Assembly (NCBI RefSeq): GCF_000472425.1
Contig: NZ_AXAI01000001.1
Location: 372,001-436,000, forward strand
Reading direction: 5' to 3'
Length of the DNA stretch: 64,000 bases
Origin: Bradyrhizobium sp. Tv2a-2
GTDB lineage: Bacteria > Pseudomonadota > Alphaproteobacteria > Rhizobiales > Xanthobacteraceae
Part shown: positions 25,619 to 33,886 of the stretch, one piece after another
Position numbering within the stretch: position 1 is the first letter of the stretch
Layout: each line of letters starts with the position of its first letter
Position numbers and translations under genes: made by a program
The notes under the pieces: model-generated
Told to the model about the DNA's origin: nothing
Databases searched by the model: none
What the model saw: the letters and a program-made list of their open reading frames with translations, nothing else

Positions 25619-26074
25619 TCAGGGTGTCCACCCTTTGGTTCCGAGCAGAATGCCGTGATTTCGCCCCGCAACATCGAAGTCGTAGATTTTTGAGCATCGA
25701 CCAATCGAGCCTGGTGCGCCCCTCGGTCAAAGATTCCGCATTCACCTTCTCGTAGACCTGAATTGCAAACAGAATTTGGCGATCAGGATACGCTTGGCCG
25801 ACCCGCGCGATGATCTCTGTGATCTGAGGTTCGATACGGCGCAGATCAAGTCCCTCGACCTCATCGAGCGCGGCACCCCAAGGCGGCGCCACAAAGATGA
25901 TGATCGCCTCACCGCGTGGCAGATGATGTTGATCCAACATGGACTCGTTGTCCGGCGTGATGTTGATCGAAGAACGGCCGTGTCCTGAAACGCACGGCGC
26001 TCCACAAAATCGGCTTCATCGCGGACCGGCTCGACCGCCAGGCCTGCAGGCGCGGCCACAATGCCAGCTCGCAA
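25619..26074 (-). pseudogene. class I methyltransferase-like gene (PPWG type), broken by two frameshifts
   Basis: Three reading frames must be joined to recover one protein. The first piece (from 26074) ends near DEADFVERRAFQDTAVL. It continues in a second frame through HHLPRGEAIIIFVAPPWG and RQILFAIQVYEKV to RLDWSMLK. The last piece in a third frame reads IYDFDVAGRNHGILLGTK and ends at a TGA at 25619-25621. The second shift sits at a run of five T on the plus strand (25687-25691), a typical slippage site. The PPWG motif and ending recall RNA cap/trimethylguanosine-type or related methyltransferases. The SAM-binding N-terminal part is not visible, so the gene is also truncated. Confidence 0.65.
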
Positions 26075-26284
26075 TTCGGGCTGCCCGGCGGACGGCGACC
26101 CTCTGGTCAGCCGCCCGCCGGGTTATCCGAAACGCTGTCTTGGATCCCGGCCTCAGGCAAGCCGGCAAGCGCGCTCTAAACAGGTATCTGCCGTCCCGGC
26201 GGGAAACGTAGGCGTGACGGTTCGCCTCATCGGAAGCCCCGACAGAAGAACTGATACATTCTGCCCTACAGAAGCAACGGCTCG

Positions 26285-26554
26285 ATGGACGACAACCTGC
26301 TGACCCCTTCCTTGCTTCGAGCAGCGCGCGCGCTGCCCGGATTAAGCCAGACCGAGCTGGGGCCGAAGGCGGGCGTGTCGCGGAAGGCAATCGCAACCTT
26401 CGAGACGGCCGCGCCCTCGGACCGGCTCGACCCGCGCCGCAAAGCCGTGCTGGATACACTGCGGCAATATCTCGAAGGCGAATGCGACATCGAGTTCACC
26501 TTCGCGAGCGACCGGACCGGCGCAGGCGTGCGGCTTCGCGCGAAGCCGCGATGA
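26285..26554 (+). CDS. small XRE-type helix-turn-helix protein
   Basis: An 89-residue protein with a Cro/C1-type HTH: LLRAARALPGLSQTELGPKAG, then VSRKAIATFETA, at about residues 10-45. The C-terminal half (IEFTFASDRTGAGVRLR) looks like a short beta extension seen in many phage- and island-borne regulators. It lies between the broken methyltransferase gene and the Gabija-like pair. It could control the neighbouring defence genes, but it is transcribed in the opposite direction from them and 470 bases from the helicase stop. The 202 bases that follow (26555-26756) show nothing I recognise. Confidence 0.7.
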   Translation: MDDNLLTPSLLRAARALPGLSQTELGPKAGVSRKAIATFETAAPSDRLDPRRKAVLDTLRQYLEGECDIEFTFASDRTGAGVRLRAKPR

Positions 26555-26756
26555 GCAGAAAACAGCGCCGCTGTGTTTCGACCCCGTTGAGTTCGAAGAG
26601 ATGCCGTCGCGGGTACCCTAGAGTAACGCGGCTAGGCTAGAATGACGGCGCCGACGGGCATCCCGGGAACACGTTCCCCGTCACGGTCGGAGAAAGTGCT
26701 GGCAATACCATCGGAAAAAACGGCCGGCGCCGCTAATGGACGCCTGATCGAAGAGG

Positions 26757-28652
26757 TTATGCGACGAGTTCAATTTCGTCATTGGAAAACCATCCACGCG
26801 CTATCAATTGCTCGCGGGCACTCTTGGCGTTGTCGGAGTAATATACGATGGCAAGACTTTCCTTAGCGCGGCTGAATGTCACGTAAAACAAACGGCGCGT
26901 ACGATCGATGGAAGTTTCTCTCCCCGCGGCCTCGTTTTCCAAGTCGCCTTTTGTCTTTGGCTTGATTCCCATAAGCTTGCCGTAACTGAACATAAATCCG
27001 CGAGCTTCTTCGTCGCTCATGACCACCATCACACGTGGAAATTCAAGTCCTTTTACTCCTTGATGTGTGTCGAATTGCGAGATTCCTCGCACGTAGTGAT
27101 CGTATTTTTCAACTTGGTCAAAAGGTGCCTCAAGAGCGAGACGCCATGCGCCAGTTTCGGTTTTTGCGTCCTCCCCTTCCTCGTCATCGGCGGACGGCAT
27201 GTCGCTCATCTCATCGTCAGAGGTAGAGAACGGGAGCAAAACGTCCGGGATCGTAAAGAGATCAGTTTCAGCGACATACTCCAGAACTGACCGTAAGGAC
27301 GGTGAAGGCCCATCGAACAGCAACGTTCGCAGGCCATCACAAGCAGTCTTAGCCTGGTCGAGCAGCTGGCGCTGGTCCTGTCCCGCTGCCTGAAGCCGAT
27401 CGCGATCGAGGATCGGTGAAGTTCTCCGAGCCGAAGCCGCAATAGCAAAGCGGTCATTTGCGGCCAGTGCTTTTGCCAAAGGCAGCAGTTCGCGGATTAA
27501 GAACCCGATGCCGCCTCCAGTGCCTTCAAGGAGGCTGGTCCGCATGCGATCAAAACCATACAAGGGTGCAAAAAATGCCTCAAAGCCGAAGCGCCGGGCT
27601 GACATCATATGCTCCAGCGCAAGCGTTTTTATCTTGTCGTTCCCAGCGGCCCAATTGTCGTCGCCGGTTACAATTGCCATCCGCTTCGCGACGTCTGCTT
27701 CGAGCTTGGAGGGATCGGTAACAGTCTCAGGCGTAAGAAATAGTCGGATGACCCCTGTCTTCGCGTCGCTCCGCGGACGCTGCTCCTGTCGGTCATCGTC
27801 TTCACGAACCTTGTTTATTAGAGTTACGACTCTGACCGGACAGCGATGGTTCACAATCTTTCGCGGACGGGCCCATCCGGCAGGGATTGCTTCGGCCAGC
27901 CGCTCTTTGCCGTCCGCATAGATTCGCTGCATCGTGTCGCCAAAGAGACCGAGGCAAAACGTGTCCACGTACCCGGACTGAACGTTGAGGATAGCCTCCA
28001 TGAATGGCCGAGCCGTGTCCTGACTCTCGTCTATGAGCAGGATCGGAAAACGTGTCGTCACTAATTGACGCAAGCCGGGCTTCGTAGTTAGAAACTCCGA
28101 CGTCATGGCGATCACCTCAGCATGATTGAGGGAATCGCGCGTCCGGTTGTCGCCTGTCGGACTGTAAACAAAGCGCTTGATACTATCGAGATTTGATAGG
28201 CGGCGCCGTTTGTTCTCGATCGCACGAGCTCTATCCGACGCCGCTTTCGACCCAGCCCGTCCCTTCAACTGTTGCTGCTCGAGTTCAGAAATGTCTTCCC
28301 TCAGATTGCCTGCAACCCACTTACGGATATCGTTGTCATAGCCGCTTATCAAAAACCAAGCGAATGCGTGGATTGTAGAGACTTGCACTCTCGGATCAAA
28401 CTCAAGCCTTTGTTTGATTTCGTCGCAGGCCGCGTTCGTGTAGGTGATCACGCCAACCTTCTGGCCAGTCTTAGAAAGGACATTACCTTGATGTCGACAG
28501 ACGTGCCGAATTGCTTCGACGAGGGAGCGCGTCTTTCCCGATCCGGCGCCGGCATAGAGGAAAAAGCTTTTGGGCGCTGATAGATTGAGGCAAACCCGAA
28601 TAGTCGCGTCGGCATCCGCATCTATCTTGTCATCGTCGATCGCGTCCGTCAT
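26757..28652 (-). CDS. UvrD/PcrA-family helicase, GajB-like partner of an OLD nuclease
   Basis: A 631-residue superfamily 1 helicase. Motif I is YAGAGSGKTRSL (GAGSGKT at 35-41), motif Ia-like VITYTNAACDEI near 68-79, motif II LLIDESQDT (DESQD 208-212), motif V QGVKGLEFPRV near 540, and motif VI FYVTFSRAKESL near 595. An acidic stretch rich in Asp/Glu near 490-505 is unusual. It is longer than the roughly 500-residue GajB described for Gabija. Its ATG overlaps the stop of the OLD-type gene upstream as ATGA, so the two are translationally coupled. Together they resemble a Gabija or class 2 OLD-UvrD anti-phage pair. Confidence 0.85.
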   Translation of the reverse strand: MTDAIDDDKIDADADATIRVCLNLSAPKSFFLYAGAGSGKTRSLVEAIRHVCRHQGNVLSKTGQKVGVITYTNAACDEIKQRLEFDPRVQVSTIHAFAWFLISGYDNDIRKWVAGNLREDISELEQQQLKGRAGSKAASDRARAIENKRRRLSNLDSIKRFVYSPTGDNRTRDSLNHAEVIAMTSEFLTTKPGLRQLVTTRFPILLIDESQDTARPFMEAILNVQSGYVDTFCLGLFGDTMQRIYADGKERLAEAIPAGWARPRKIVNHRCPVRVVTLINKVREDDDRQEQRPRSDAKTGVIRLFLTPETVTDPSKLEADVAKRMAIVTGDDNWAAGNDKIKTLALEHMMSARRFGFEAFFAPLYGFDRMRTSLLEGTGGGIGFLIRELLPLAKALAANDRFAIAASARRTSPILDRDRLQAAGQDQRQLLDQAKTACDGLRTLLFDGPSPSLRSVLEYVAETDLFTIPDVLLPFSTSDDEMSDMPSADDEEGEDAKTETGAWRLALEAPFDQVEKYDHYVRGISQFDTHQGVKGLEFPRVMVVMSDEEARGFMFSYGKLMGIKPKTKGDLENEAAGRETSIDRTRRLFYVTFSRAKESLAIVYYSDNAKSAREQLIARGWFSNDEIELVA

Positions 28653-30808
28653 GCCTTCGCGCCCCCGTTTTCCGGAAGGATATCGACCTGTTTCTTTTCA
28701 AGTCGTGACTGAAGCCACGCGAGCCCTTCTGCAACGTAGGACGGCACCCTGATCGTATCGAAGTCTTTGGCATCAATTACTTCGAGTGCAAACTCCGCCT
28801 TTTTGCCGGTCCGAAGGGCATCGAACATACCTTTGCCGACGGCTCCGGCATCGCCACCCTTAAGAATCGCTTCGCGGAATTTTCGGACAAGCCCGCCGCC
28901 TTCCAGCTTTGCGAAGAACTCGATATTTTCGAAGGCGAGCGCATCCTCAAAAGTGTACGGCTGCGCGGTCTCGGCCTTCGACGCATCCAAAAGCTTCACT
29001 TGCACGGGAGTTTGATAGGCGGTGCGAACTGCAAAGAGCTGATCGTCTGAATTCTCCGATATCTTGGCCTTCTCATCGGCATCCATTAGCGCGTCGACAT
29101 TCGGAAGCTTCGGCACCCATGTCTTCAACGTGTCATTGTTCGTCGTTTGGTCGGCTCCCCTTTGCGGCTGCGCCGAACTTCCAGTGGCATCCACCGAGTC
29201 CAGATCGGTAATGATGAGTGTTAACAGACCAAGACAGTCGATCAGCGGCTTTAGACGGTGGGCATGACTGCCGCCGATCTCCAACAGCGTTACGTAGCTC
29301 TGATTCAACCGCTCATAGTTGTTGCGGATTAAATTCGGCAACAGCATACGTTCGGCTGGTCCTTCGACCAGAATGGCCGCATCAGCGAAAAACAAATCGG
29401 CGTGGTGGGCTCGAAGATAACGCGTGACAAAGCGCTGAGTCTCGTTCTTCGTTCCAAAAACCTCTTGGAGGTTGATCACCATCGAAACCGGTATTCGCGC
29501 TGCCATGCCCGCGGGAAGGCGCCTGAAATAGCGGAGATTAGCGAACGGGATTTCGTGAGCGACGTGGCTTGAATGTGTGCTGACGATCGTCTTCGATGCC
29601 TTACCCACGCGCATCCAGGCATCCCGAAAGCTCATGAGCCGAAAGATCATCGAGATCAGGTTCTGGTAACCCAATCCGTTGTTGTTCTCGGGAAGGCGCA
29701 GCAGGGGCGTGACCTCCCCCCCGACACTGGTGACATCGACCATGAACGTGACGGCGGCCGCGTGATTTAGTCCGTCGATCGCTTTCAAGCGGGTCGAGAC
29801 CTTCGGACGCGGATCGCTGACACCCGGATAGCCCATGCCCTCAACTTCTCGGAACGCTTCAGCGAAGCTCTCGGTCAAACGTTGATCAAATGCATCCTGT
29901 GCCGCCTCGATCGCTTGCAGGGCGCCGAGGTCTTTGGCGTCCGGGCCTTTGGCCGGATCAAGATGCTTTGAGTAGTAGCTGCGAAGCTGATCCGATAGTC
30001 GGCTTCCCGCCGGACCAGACGAAGCGCCGTCATCGTCGTCCTTCGCTGTCTCCTCGCCGAAGCCGCGCTGAGCCGGAATATCATGAACGCGAATCAGCCC
30101 TTTTAGCGGATCGCCATCTATGGGTAAGGATGAGGCCGTCAGTGGTTGGAGTTGAGCTTGAGACTTAACTGGTGACTTGAGCTGCGATGGGTCCAAAGTG
30201 TAAGCCCGAAGCGTGAAATGCCGCGTGAGGCGACGGCTCAGATAGTCGATCAAGGTCGACGGCCAGAGAGTAAGCTTTGGCGGCTGGGCGGGATCGACAT
30301 TGCTCTCCGATTGCACTGCGGCCTGTTGTGCTGACGCAGTTTCCCTTAGGCTGTCAGCTTCGGCTACGGCCGCAAGGAAGTCCTTGTACAGAGCCGTAAG
30401 ATCATCCGGCTCATAGCGTAAGCGGACACCGAGTGCTCCCCCCTCCCAATCGAGGGTCGGAATCATGTCGCGAACCCGATGCATTTCACCGGGGGCCACG
30501 TCGAGCCATAGGTCCAAAGTGGGCAGCAGAGACTCCCACGGCGTGGTATCCAGGCTAATGATTTCATTTGCCTCGTTGGCGCTGATCCAGCTTTGTCCGA
30601 CGGCATCAATCGATGGCCAATGGCAGAGCGTAAGATCGTGAAGCTCGAAGGGGCAACGTTGGGGAACGAGAAGCCGCCGCAACGCCAGCATTGCGGAGGA
30701 CTTACCGCTGTTGTTTGCGCCGACGAAGAGCGTTGTCGTCTCCGAGAGATCAACGCGAGTGGACAATAGCTTTCTGAAATTGGCGATTTCTACAAATTTG
30801 ATATGCAA
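28649..30808 (-). CDS. OLD-family ATPase with TOPRIM nuclease domain, GajA-like
   Basis: A 719-residue protein. The N-terminus MHIKFVEIANFRKL and the Walker A segment FVGANNSGKSS (28-38) mark an SMC/AAA-type ATPase head. The C-terminal TOPRIM domain has the catalytic glutamate in LVEGPAE (Glu482) and the DxD in ITDLDSVD (Asp535, Asp537), the metal-binding set of OLD nucleases and GajA. It is longer than the roughly 580-residue founding GajA, mainly between head and TOPRIM. The start is TTG, preceded by a G-rich ribosome site; it is chosen because the first beta-strand of the family begins there. It is first gene of the two-gene unit with the helicase. Confidence 0.85.
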   Translation of the reverse strand: MHIKFVEIANFRKLLSTRVDLSETTTLFVGANNSGKSSAMLALRRLLVPQRCPFELHDLTLCHWPSIDAVGQSWISANEANEIISLDTTPWESLLPTLDLWLDVAPGEMHRVRDMIPTLDWEGGALGVRLRYEPDDLTALYKDFLAAVAEADSLRETASAQQAAVQSESNVDPAQPPKLTLWPSTLIDYLSRRLTRHFTLRAYTLDPSQLKSPVKSQAQLQPLTASSLPIDGDPLKGLIRVHDIPAQRGFGEETAKDDDDGASSGPAGSRLSDQLRSYYSKHLDPAKGPDAKDLGALQAIEAAQDAFDQRLTESFAEAFREVEGMGYPGVSDPRPKVSTRLKAIDGLNHAAAVTFMVDVTSVGGEVTPLLRLPENNNGLGYQNLISMIFRLMSFRDAWMRVGKASKTIVSTHSSHVAHEIPFANLRYFRRLPAGMAARIPVSMVINLQEVFGTKNETQRFVTRYLRAHHADLFFADAAILVEGPAERMLLPNLIRNNYERLNQSYVTLLEIGGSHAHRLKPLIDCLGLLTLIITDLDSVDATGSSAQPQRGADQTTNNDTLKTWVPKLPNVDALMDADEKAKISENSDDQLFAVRTAYQTPVQVKLLDASKAETAQPYTFEDALAFENIEFFAKLEGGGLVRKFREAILKGGDAGAVGKGMFDALRTGKKAEFALEVIDAKDFDTIRVPSYVAEGLAWLQSRLEKKQVDILPENGGAKA

Positions 30809-31081
30809 GGCGTGCCCCCCGGCAATTCTTCATCCTAGCTAGTCTACCCCCCTCGCACAACCTTTAGTAGATACCGGAGCGAAGCCCGCGTCTTAGCATC
30901 CAACGCGTGCCTCCGCTGTGGCGTTGAAGTTCTACTCGGAAGACCTCGCGCGTATAGGAAGGCCTGACCTGCAGTTGAAGTGCGATTGATTGACCGAGCT
31001 CCCCGGATGTATCAATGAGACATCCCTCGCGTCGAAACATCGATCGGCCAAGTGTGGGAAATCAAGGAGTTACGCTGGATT

Positions 31082-31158
31082 TGGTAGCGGGGGAGGGACT
31101 CGAACCCCCGACCCCAGGATTATGATTCCCGTGCTCTAACCAGCTGAGCTACCCCGCC
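31082..31158 (-). tRNA. tRNA-Met (CAT), elongator type
   Basis: Read on the minus strand the 77 bases fold as a standard tRNA. The acceptor is GGCGGGG with CCCCGCT (one G-U), then A and an encoded CCA. The D-arm is AGCTCAGCTGGTTAGAGC. The anticodon stem CGGGA/TCCTG closes the loop ATCATAA with anticodon CAT. The T-arm includes GGTTCGAGTCC. The first pair and D-arm fit elongator rather than initiator tRNA. Its 3' end faces the accessory segment, as is usual when a tRNA gene serves as an integration site. Confidence 0.95.
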
Positions 31159-31279
31159 ACGGAGCGTTCGCCGAGGGCTGATGATGACGCCGGCAGCGCG
31201 AACGCGCGGCATATAAGGAGGTGGTCCGGCGCCTGTCAAGCAAGCCGAGCCGGCCGGCCAAGTCCCTGTGAGAACCGGC

Positions 31280-31627
31280 CTATTTCGGCTGGACGTTGGG
31301 GTTGCCGCCAGGGCTGCCGGGCGGCGGGATCACCGGAGTGTTGCCGGTCTCCGGCGTCGGCGCACGCATTTCCGGGTCGACGCCGGCTGGCGGGCACAAA
31401 ACGCCGTTCGACTTTGCGAGCTTGTCGCCTAGCGCCTCATTGGCCTCGCCGACCGTCGTGCCCTCCGAGGCGTTCGGGCCGCGCGGTTTCATGGAAGAGC
31501 AGTCCGCCGGGCGTTGCGGTTCCGGAGCTGCGGTTTCGGCCATCGGCGTTGCCGGTGCCGGTGGGGCCTGCGCATGCACGGCGCCAAGCGCCGCCAGTAT
31601 CGCAGAAAAAGTCAGGATGGATTTCAT
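31280..31627 (-). CDS. small exported proline/alanine-rich protein of unknown function
   Basis: A 115-residue protein. The start MKSILTFSAILAALGA is chosen because a short Sec signal follows, with cleavage near VHAQA at residue 20. The mature part is rich in Pro, Ala, Glu and Gly, with two cysteines (ADCSSMKP and VLCPPAG) that could form one disulfide. The C-terminus is a proline-glycine tail. Similar small periplasmic proteins are found near tRNA genes in Bradyrhizobium, but no function can be assigned. It lies 50 bases downstream of the pmtA-like gene. Confidence 0.65.
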   Translation of the reverse strand: MKSILTFSAILAALGAVHAQAPPAPATPMAETAAPEPQRPADCSSMKPRGPNASEGTTVGEANEALGDKLAKSNGVLCPPAGVDPEMRAPTPETGNTPVIPPPGSPGGNPNVQPK

Positions 31628-31677
31628 CTGCATGCAGGAAGAACGACGCTGACCGCGCGCCAGTTCCCAGCCCCACA

Positions 31678-32316
31678 TCACGTTTTGCGGTAGCGGATTA
31701 GCGAGAAATGTCCCAACGGCGGCATCGGGCGGCGCTCGGCAAGGGTGACCCCACCGTGCCTGACCGCCCAGTCCACCAGACGCTGCCAGGGAAATTCAGG
31801 CCGCCAGCCGAGGCGTCGCGCGAGCGGCGCAAAGGCGAGTTCGGAGAGACGGCGGAGCCCACTCTCGGCACCGATGTGATTGACCAGAATCAGCTCGCCA
31901 CCCGGCTTCAGAACACGGACGAAATCATCAAGCGTCGCCTCCGGGTCTGGCACCGCCGTGATGACATATTGAGCCACCACCGCATCGAACGAGCCGTCGC
32001 CGAAGGCGAGGTTCTTGGCGTCCATCACCGCCAGCGTCTCGACATTGGAAAGGCCGAGCGCGCGCACGCGGGCTTGCGCTTTGCGCAGCATCGGCTCGGA
32101 AATATCGACGCCGCAGATCCGCGTGGTGCGCGAATAATCCGACAGCGACAGCCCGGTGCCGACACCGACATCGAGAATGCGCCCGCCGATGCGATCGGCT
32201 TCCGCAATCGTCGATTGCCGGCCCTGATCGAAAACCTTGCCGAATACCAGATCATAGACCGGCGCCCAGCGCTCATAGGCCTTTTCGACCCCTGCGCGGT
32301 CGATATCCGCAGCCAT
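31678..32316 (-). CDS. pmtA: SAM-dependent methyltransferase, phosphatidylethanolamine N-methyltransferase-like
   Basis: A 212-residue class I methyltransferase. Motif I is ILDVGVGTGLSL at 47-58. The acidic end of strand 2 is CGVDISEPML near 87, and the motif near 110 reads VMDAKNLAFGDGSFDAV. The N-terminus AYERWAPVYDLVFGKVFDQG matches the Rhodobacter-type PmtA pattern, which methylates phosphatidylethanolamine toward phosphatidylcholine, a major lipid in Bradyrhizobium and other rhizobia. A generic methyltransferase is the alternative. It lies 26 bases after mnmA on the same strand. Confidence 0.65.
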   Translation of the reverse strand: MAADIDRAGVEKAYERWAPVYDLVFGKVFDQGRQSTIAEADRIGGRILDVGVGTGLSLSDYSRTTRICGVDISEPMLRKAQARVRALGLSNVETLAVMDAKNLAFGDGSFDAVVAQYVITAVPDPEATLDDFVRVLKPGGELILVNHIGAESGLRRLSELAFAPLARRLGWRPEFPWQRLVDWAVRHGGVTLAERRPMPPLGHFSLIRYRKT

Positions 32317-32342
32317 CCTCTCAACGCCCCCGGAACGCTTCC

Positions 32343-33527
32343 TTAGCCGCGCATTGCATCGACCAGCGGCCGCGCCGACGATGACGCTGTGGTCCGCCTC
32401 GCCGCGCTCTGGATGAAGCCGCCGCCCAGCACCCGTGCCTGGCCCGATGTCGCATCGTAGAACACACAGGCCTGTCCGGGCGAGACGCCCTCTTCACCGG
32501 CCACCAGTTCGACCTCGTAGCGGCCGTCGCTGCCGCGCAGCCACGCCGGCTGCGGCGCGCGCGTCGAGCGCACCCGCACGAAAACCTCGAGCCCACCGGC
32601 AATCGCGCGGTCGATGTCGCCGTCGCCGATCCAGTTGACGTCGCGCAGCGTGATGCGATCCATCCGCAGGGCTTCGCGCGGACCGACCACCACGCGGTGG
32701 CTCGAAGCATCGAGCTTGATGACATAGAGCGGGCTGCCCGCCGCGATCCCGAGCCCCTTGCGCTGGCCGACGGTGAAATGCGCAATGCCCTGGTGGCGGC
32801 CGAGCACATTGCCATCGACGTCGACGATGTCGCCCGGATCCATCGCATTCGGCCGGAGCCGCGTGATGATATCTGTATAGCGCCCGGTCGGCACGAAGCA
32901 GATGTCCTGACTGTCGTGCTTGTCGGCGACCGCGAGGCCGAAGCGCCGCGCGAGATCGCGCGTCTCCTGCTTGGTCATGTCGCCGAGCGGAAAGCGCAAA
33001 TATTGAAGCTGCTCGCGCGTGGTCGCGAACAGGAAATAGCTCTGGTCACGCTCAGCATCCGCCGCACAAACCAGCGCGCGCGCGCCGTCGGCGAGACGCC
33101 GCGAGGCGACATAATGACCGGTCGCAAGCGCCGACGCGCCGAGCTCGCGTGCGGTCTCGAGCAGGTCGCGAAACTTGATCGCGCGGTTGCATTCGATGCA
33201 CGGTACCGGCGTCTCTCCGGACGCGTAGCTTTCGGCGAAGACGTCGATCACCGATTCCTTGAAGCGGTCCTCATAGTCCAGCACATAATGCGGGATCCCG
33301 ATCCGCTCGGCGACGTTGCGCGCGTCGTGAATGTCCTGGCCGGCACAGCAGGCACCCTTGCGATGGGTGGCCGCACCATGGTCGTAAAGCTGCAGCGTGA
33401 TGCCGACGACGTCGTAGCCCTCTGCCTTCAACAGCGCAGCCGTGGTCGATGAATCGACGCCGCCGGACATGGCGACGACGATCCTGGTGTCCTGCGGACG
33501 GCCTTCGAGGTCGAGACTGTTGAGCAT
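32343..33527 (-). CDS. mnmA: tRNA-specific 2-thiouridylase
   Basis: A 394-residue enzyme that thiolates U34 of tRNA Lys/Glu/Gln. It has the PP-loop [15 protein letters not shown] near residue 19, the first catalytic cysteine in [11 protein letters not shown] near 112 and the second in [11 protein letters not shown] near 209. GQRKGLGI near 263 and the C-terminal beta-barrel are also present. The length is normal for alphaproteobacteria. The upstream region to 33886 is 359 bases long and contains the divergent sigma-54-like promoter of fliK. Confidence 0.95.
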   Translation of the reverse strand: MLNSLDLEGRPQDTRIVVAMSGGVDSSTTAALLKAEGYDVVGITLQLYDHGAATHRKGACCAGQDIHDARNVAERIGIPHYVLDYEDRFKESVIDVFAESYASGETPVPCIECNRAIKFRDLLETARELGASALATGHYVASRRLADGARALVCAADAERDQSYFLFATTREQLQYLRFPLGDMTKQETRDLARRFGLAVADKHDSQDICFVPTGRYTDIITRLRPNAMDPGDIVDVDGNVLGRHQGIAHFTVGQRKGLGIAAGSPLYVIKLDASSHRVVVGPREALRMDRITLRDVNWIGDGDIDRAIAGGLEVFVRVRSTRAPQPAWLRGSDGRYEVELVAGEEGVSPGQACVFYDATSGQARVLGGGFIQSAARRTTASSSARPLVDAMRG

Positions 33528-33834
33528 GGGTCGCGGGTCACACTAGCGATCGGGGAAGGTGCGCTTGCCAAGCGGCCGGCCGCGATCAAAAAGCCAATTT
33601 GCGAATAAGGCCCATTTTAAAGGGTCGGGACCCCCCTTTGGCGGTTCCGAACAAGGGGCTTGAAACGGAAACGGCTGGGAGGCCTGTCTCTAATATAGGC
33701 CGTATCCCCGCGAGGCAATCACAGCTCGCAGACATTAGGGCAATTCTTGCCGGGCGGCAGAAAAGGCGGGGATGATGGTTTCAAGCCGCATCTCCAAGTA
33801 CTTGAAATATCTGATTATTTTTTCTCAGGCCGAC

Positions 33835-33850
33835 TGGCCCGCTCCTTGCT
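33835..33850 (+). promoter_or_regulatory. sigma-54-type promoter before fliK
   Basis: TGGCCC-N5-TTGCT gives the GG-N10-GC core of an RpoN promoter (consensus TGGCAC-N5-TTGCA). Its expected transcription start, about 12 bases after the GC, would lie near 33861, 26 bases before the fliK GTG. FlbD, encoded at the end of this cluster, is a sigma-54 activator, which makes the site plausible. Confidence 0.55.
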
Positions 33851-33886
33851 CACTTATGCCACGGAGCTTTTCGCGAGGAACTAGCC

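Noticed and set aside
21890..31081. Integrase, transposase or direct repeat of the tRNA-Met 3' end marking an integrated island
   Set aside because: None seen on reading the segment; the island idea rests only on composition, gene content and the tRNA edge.
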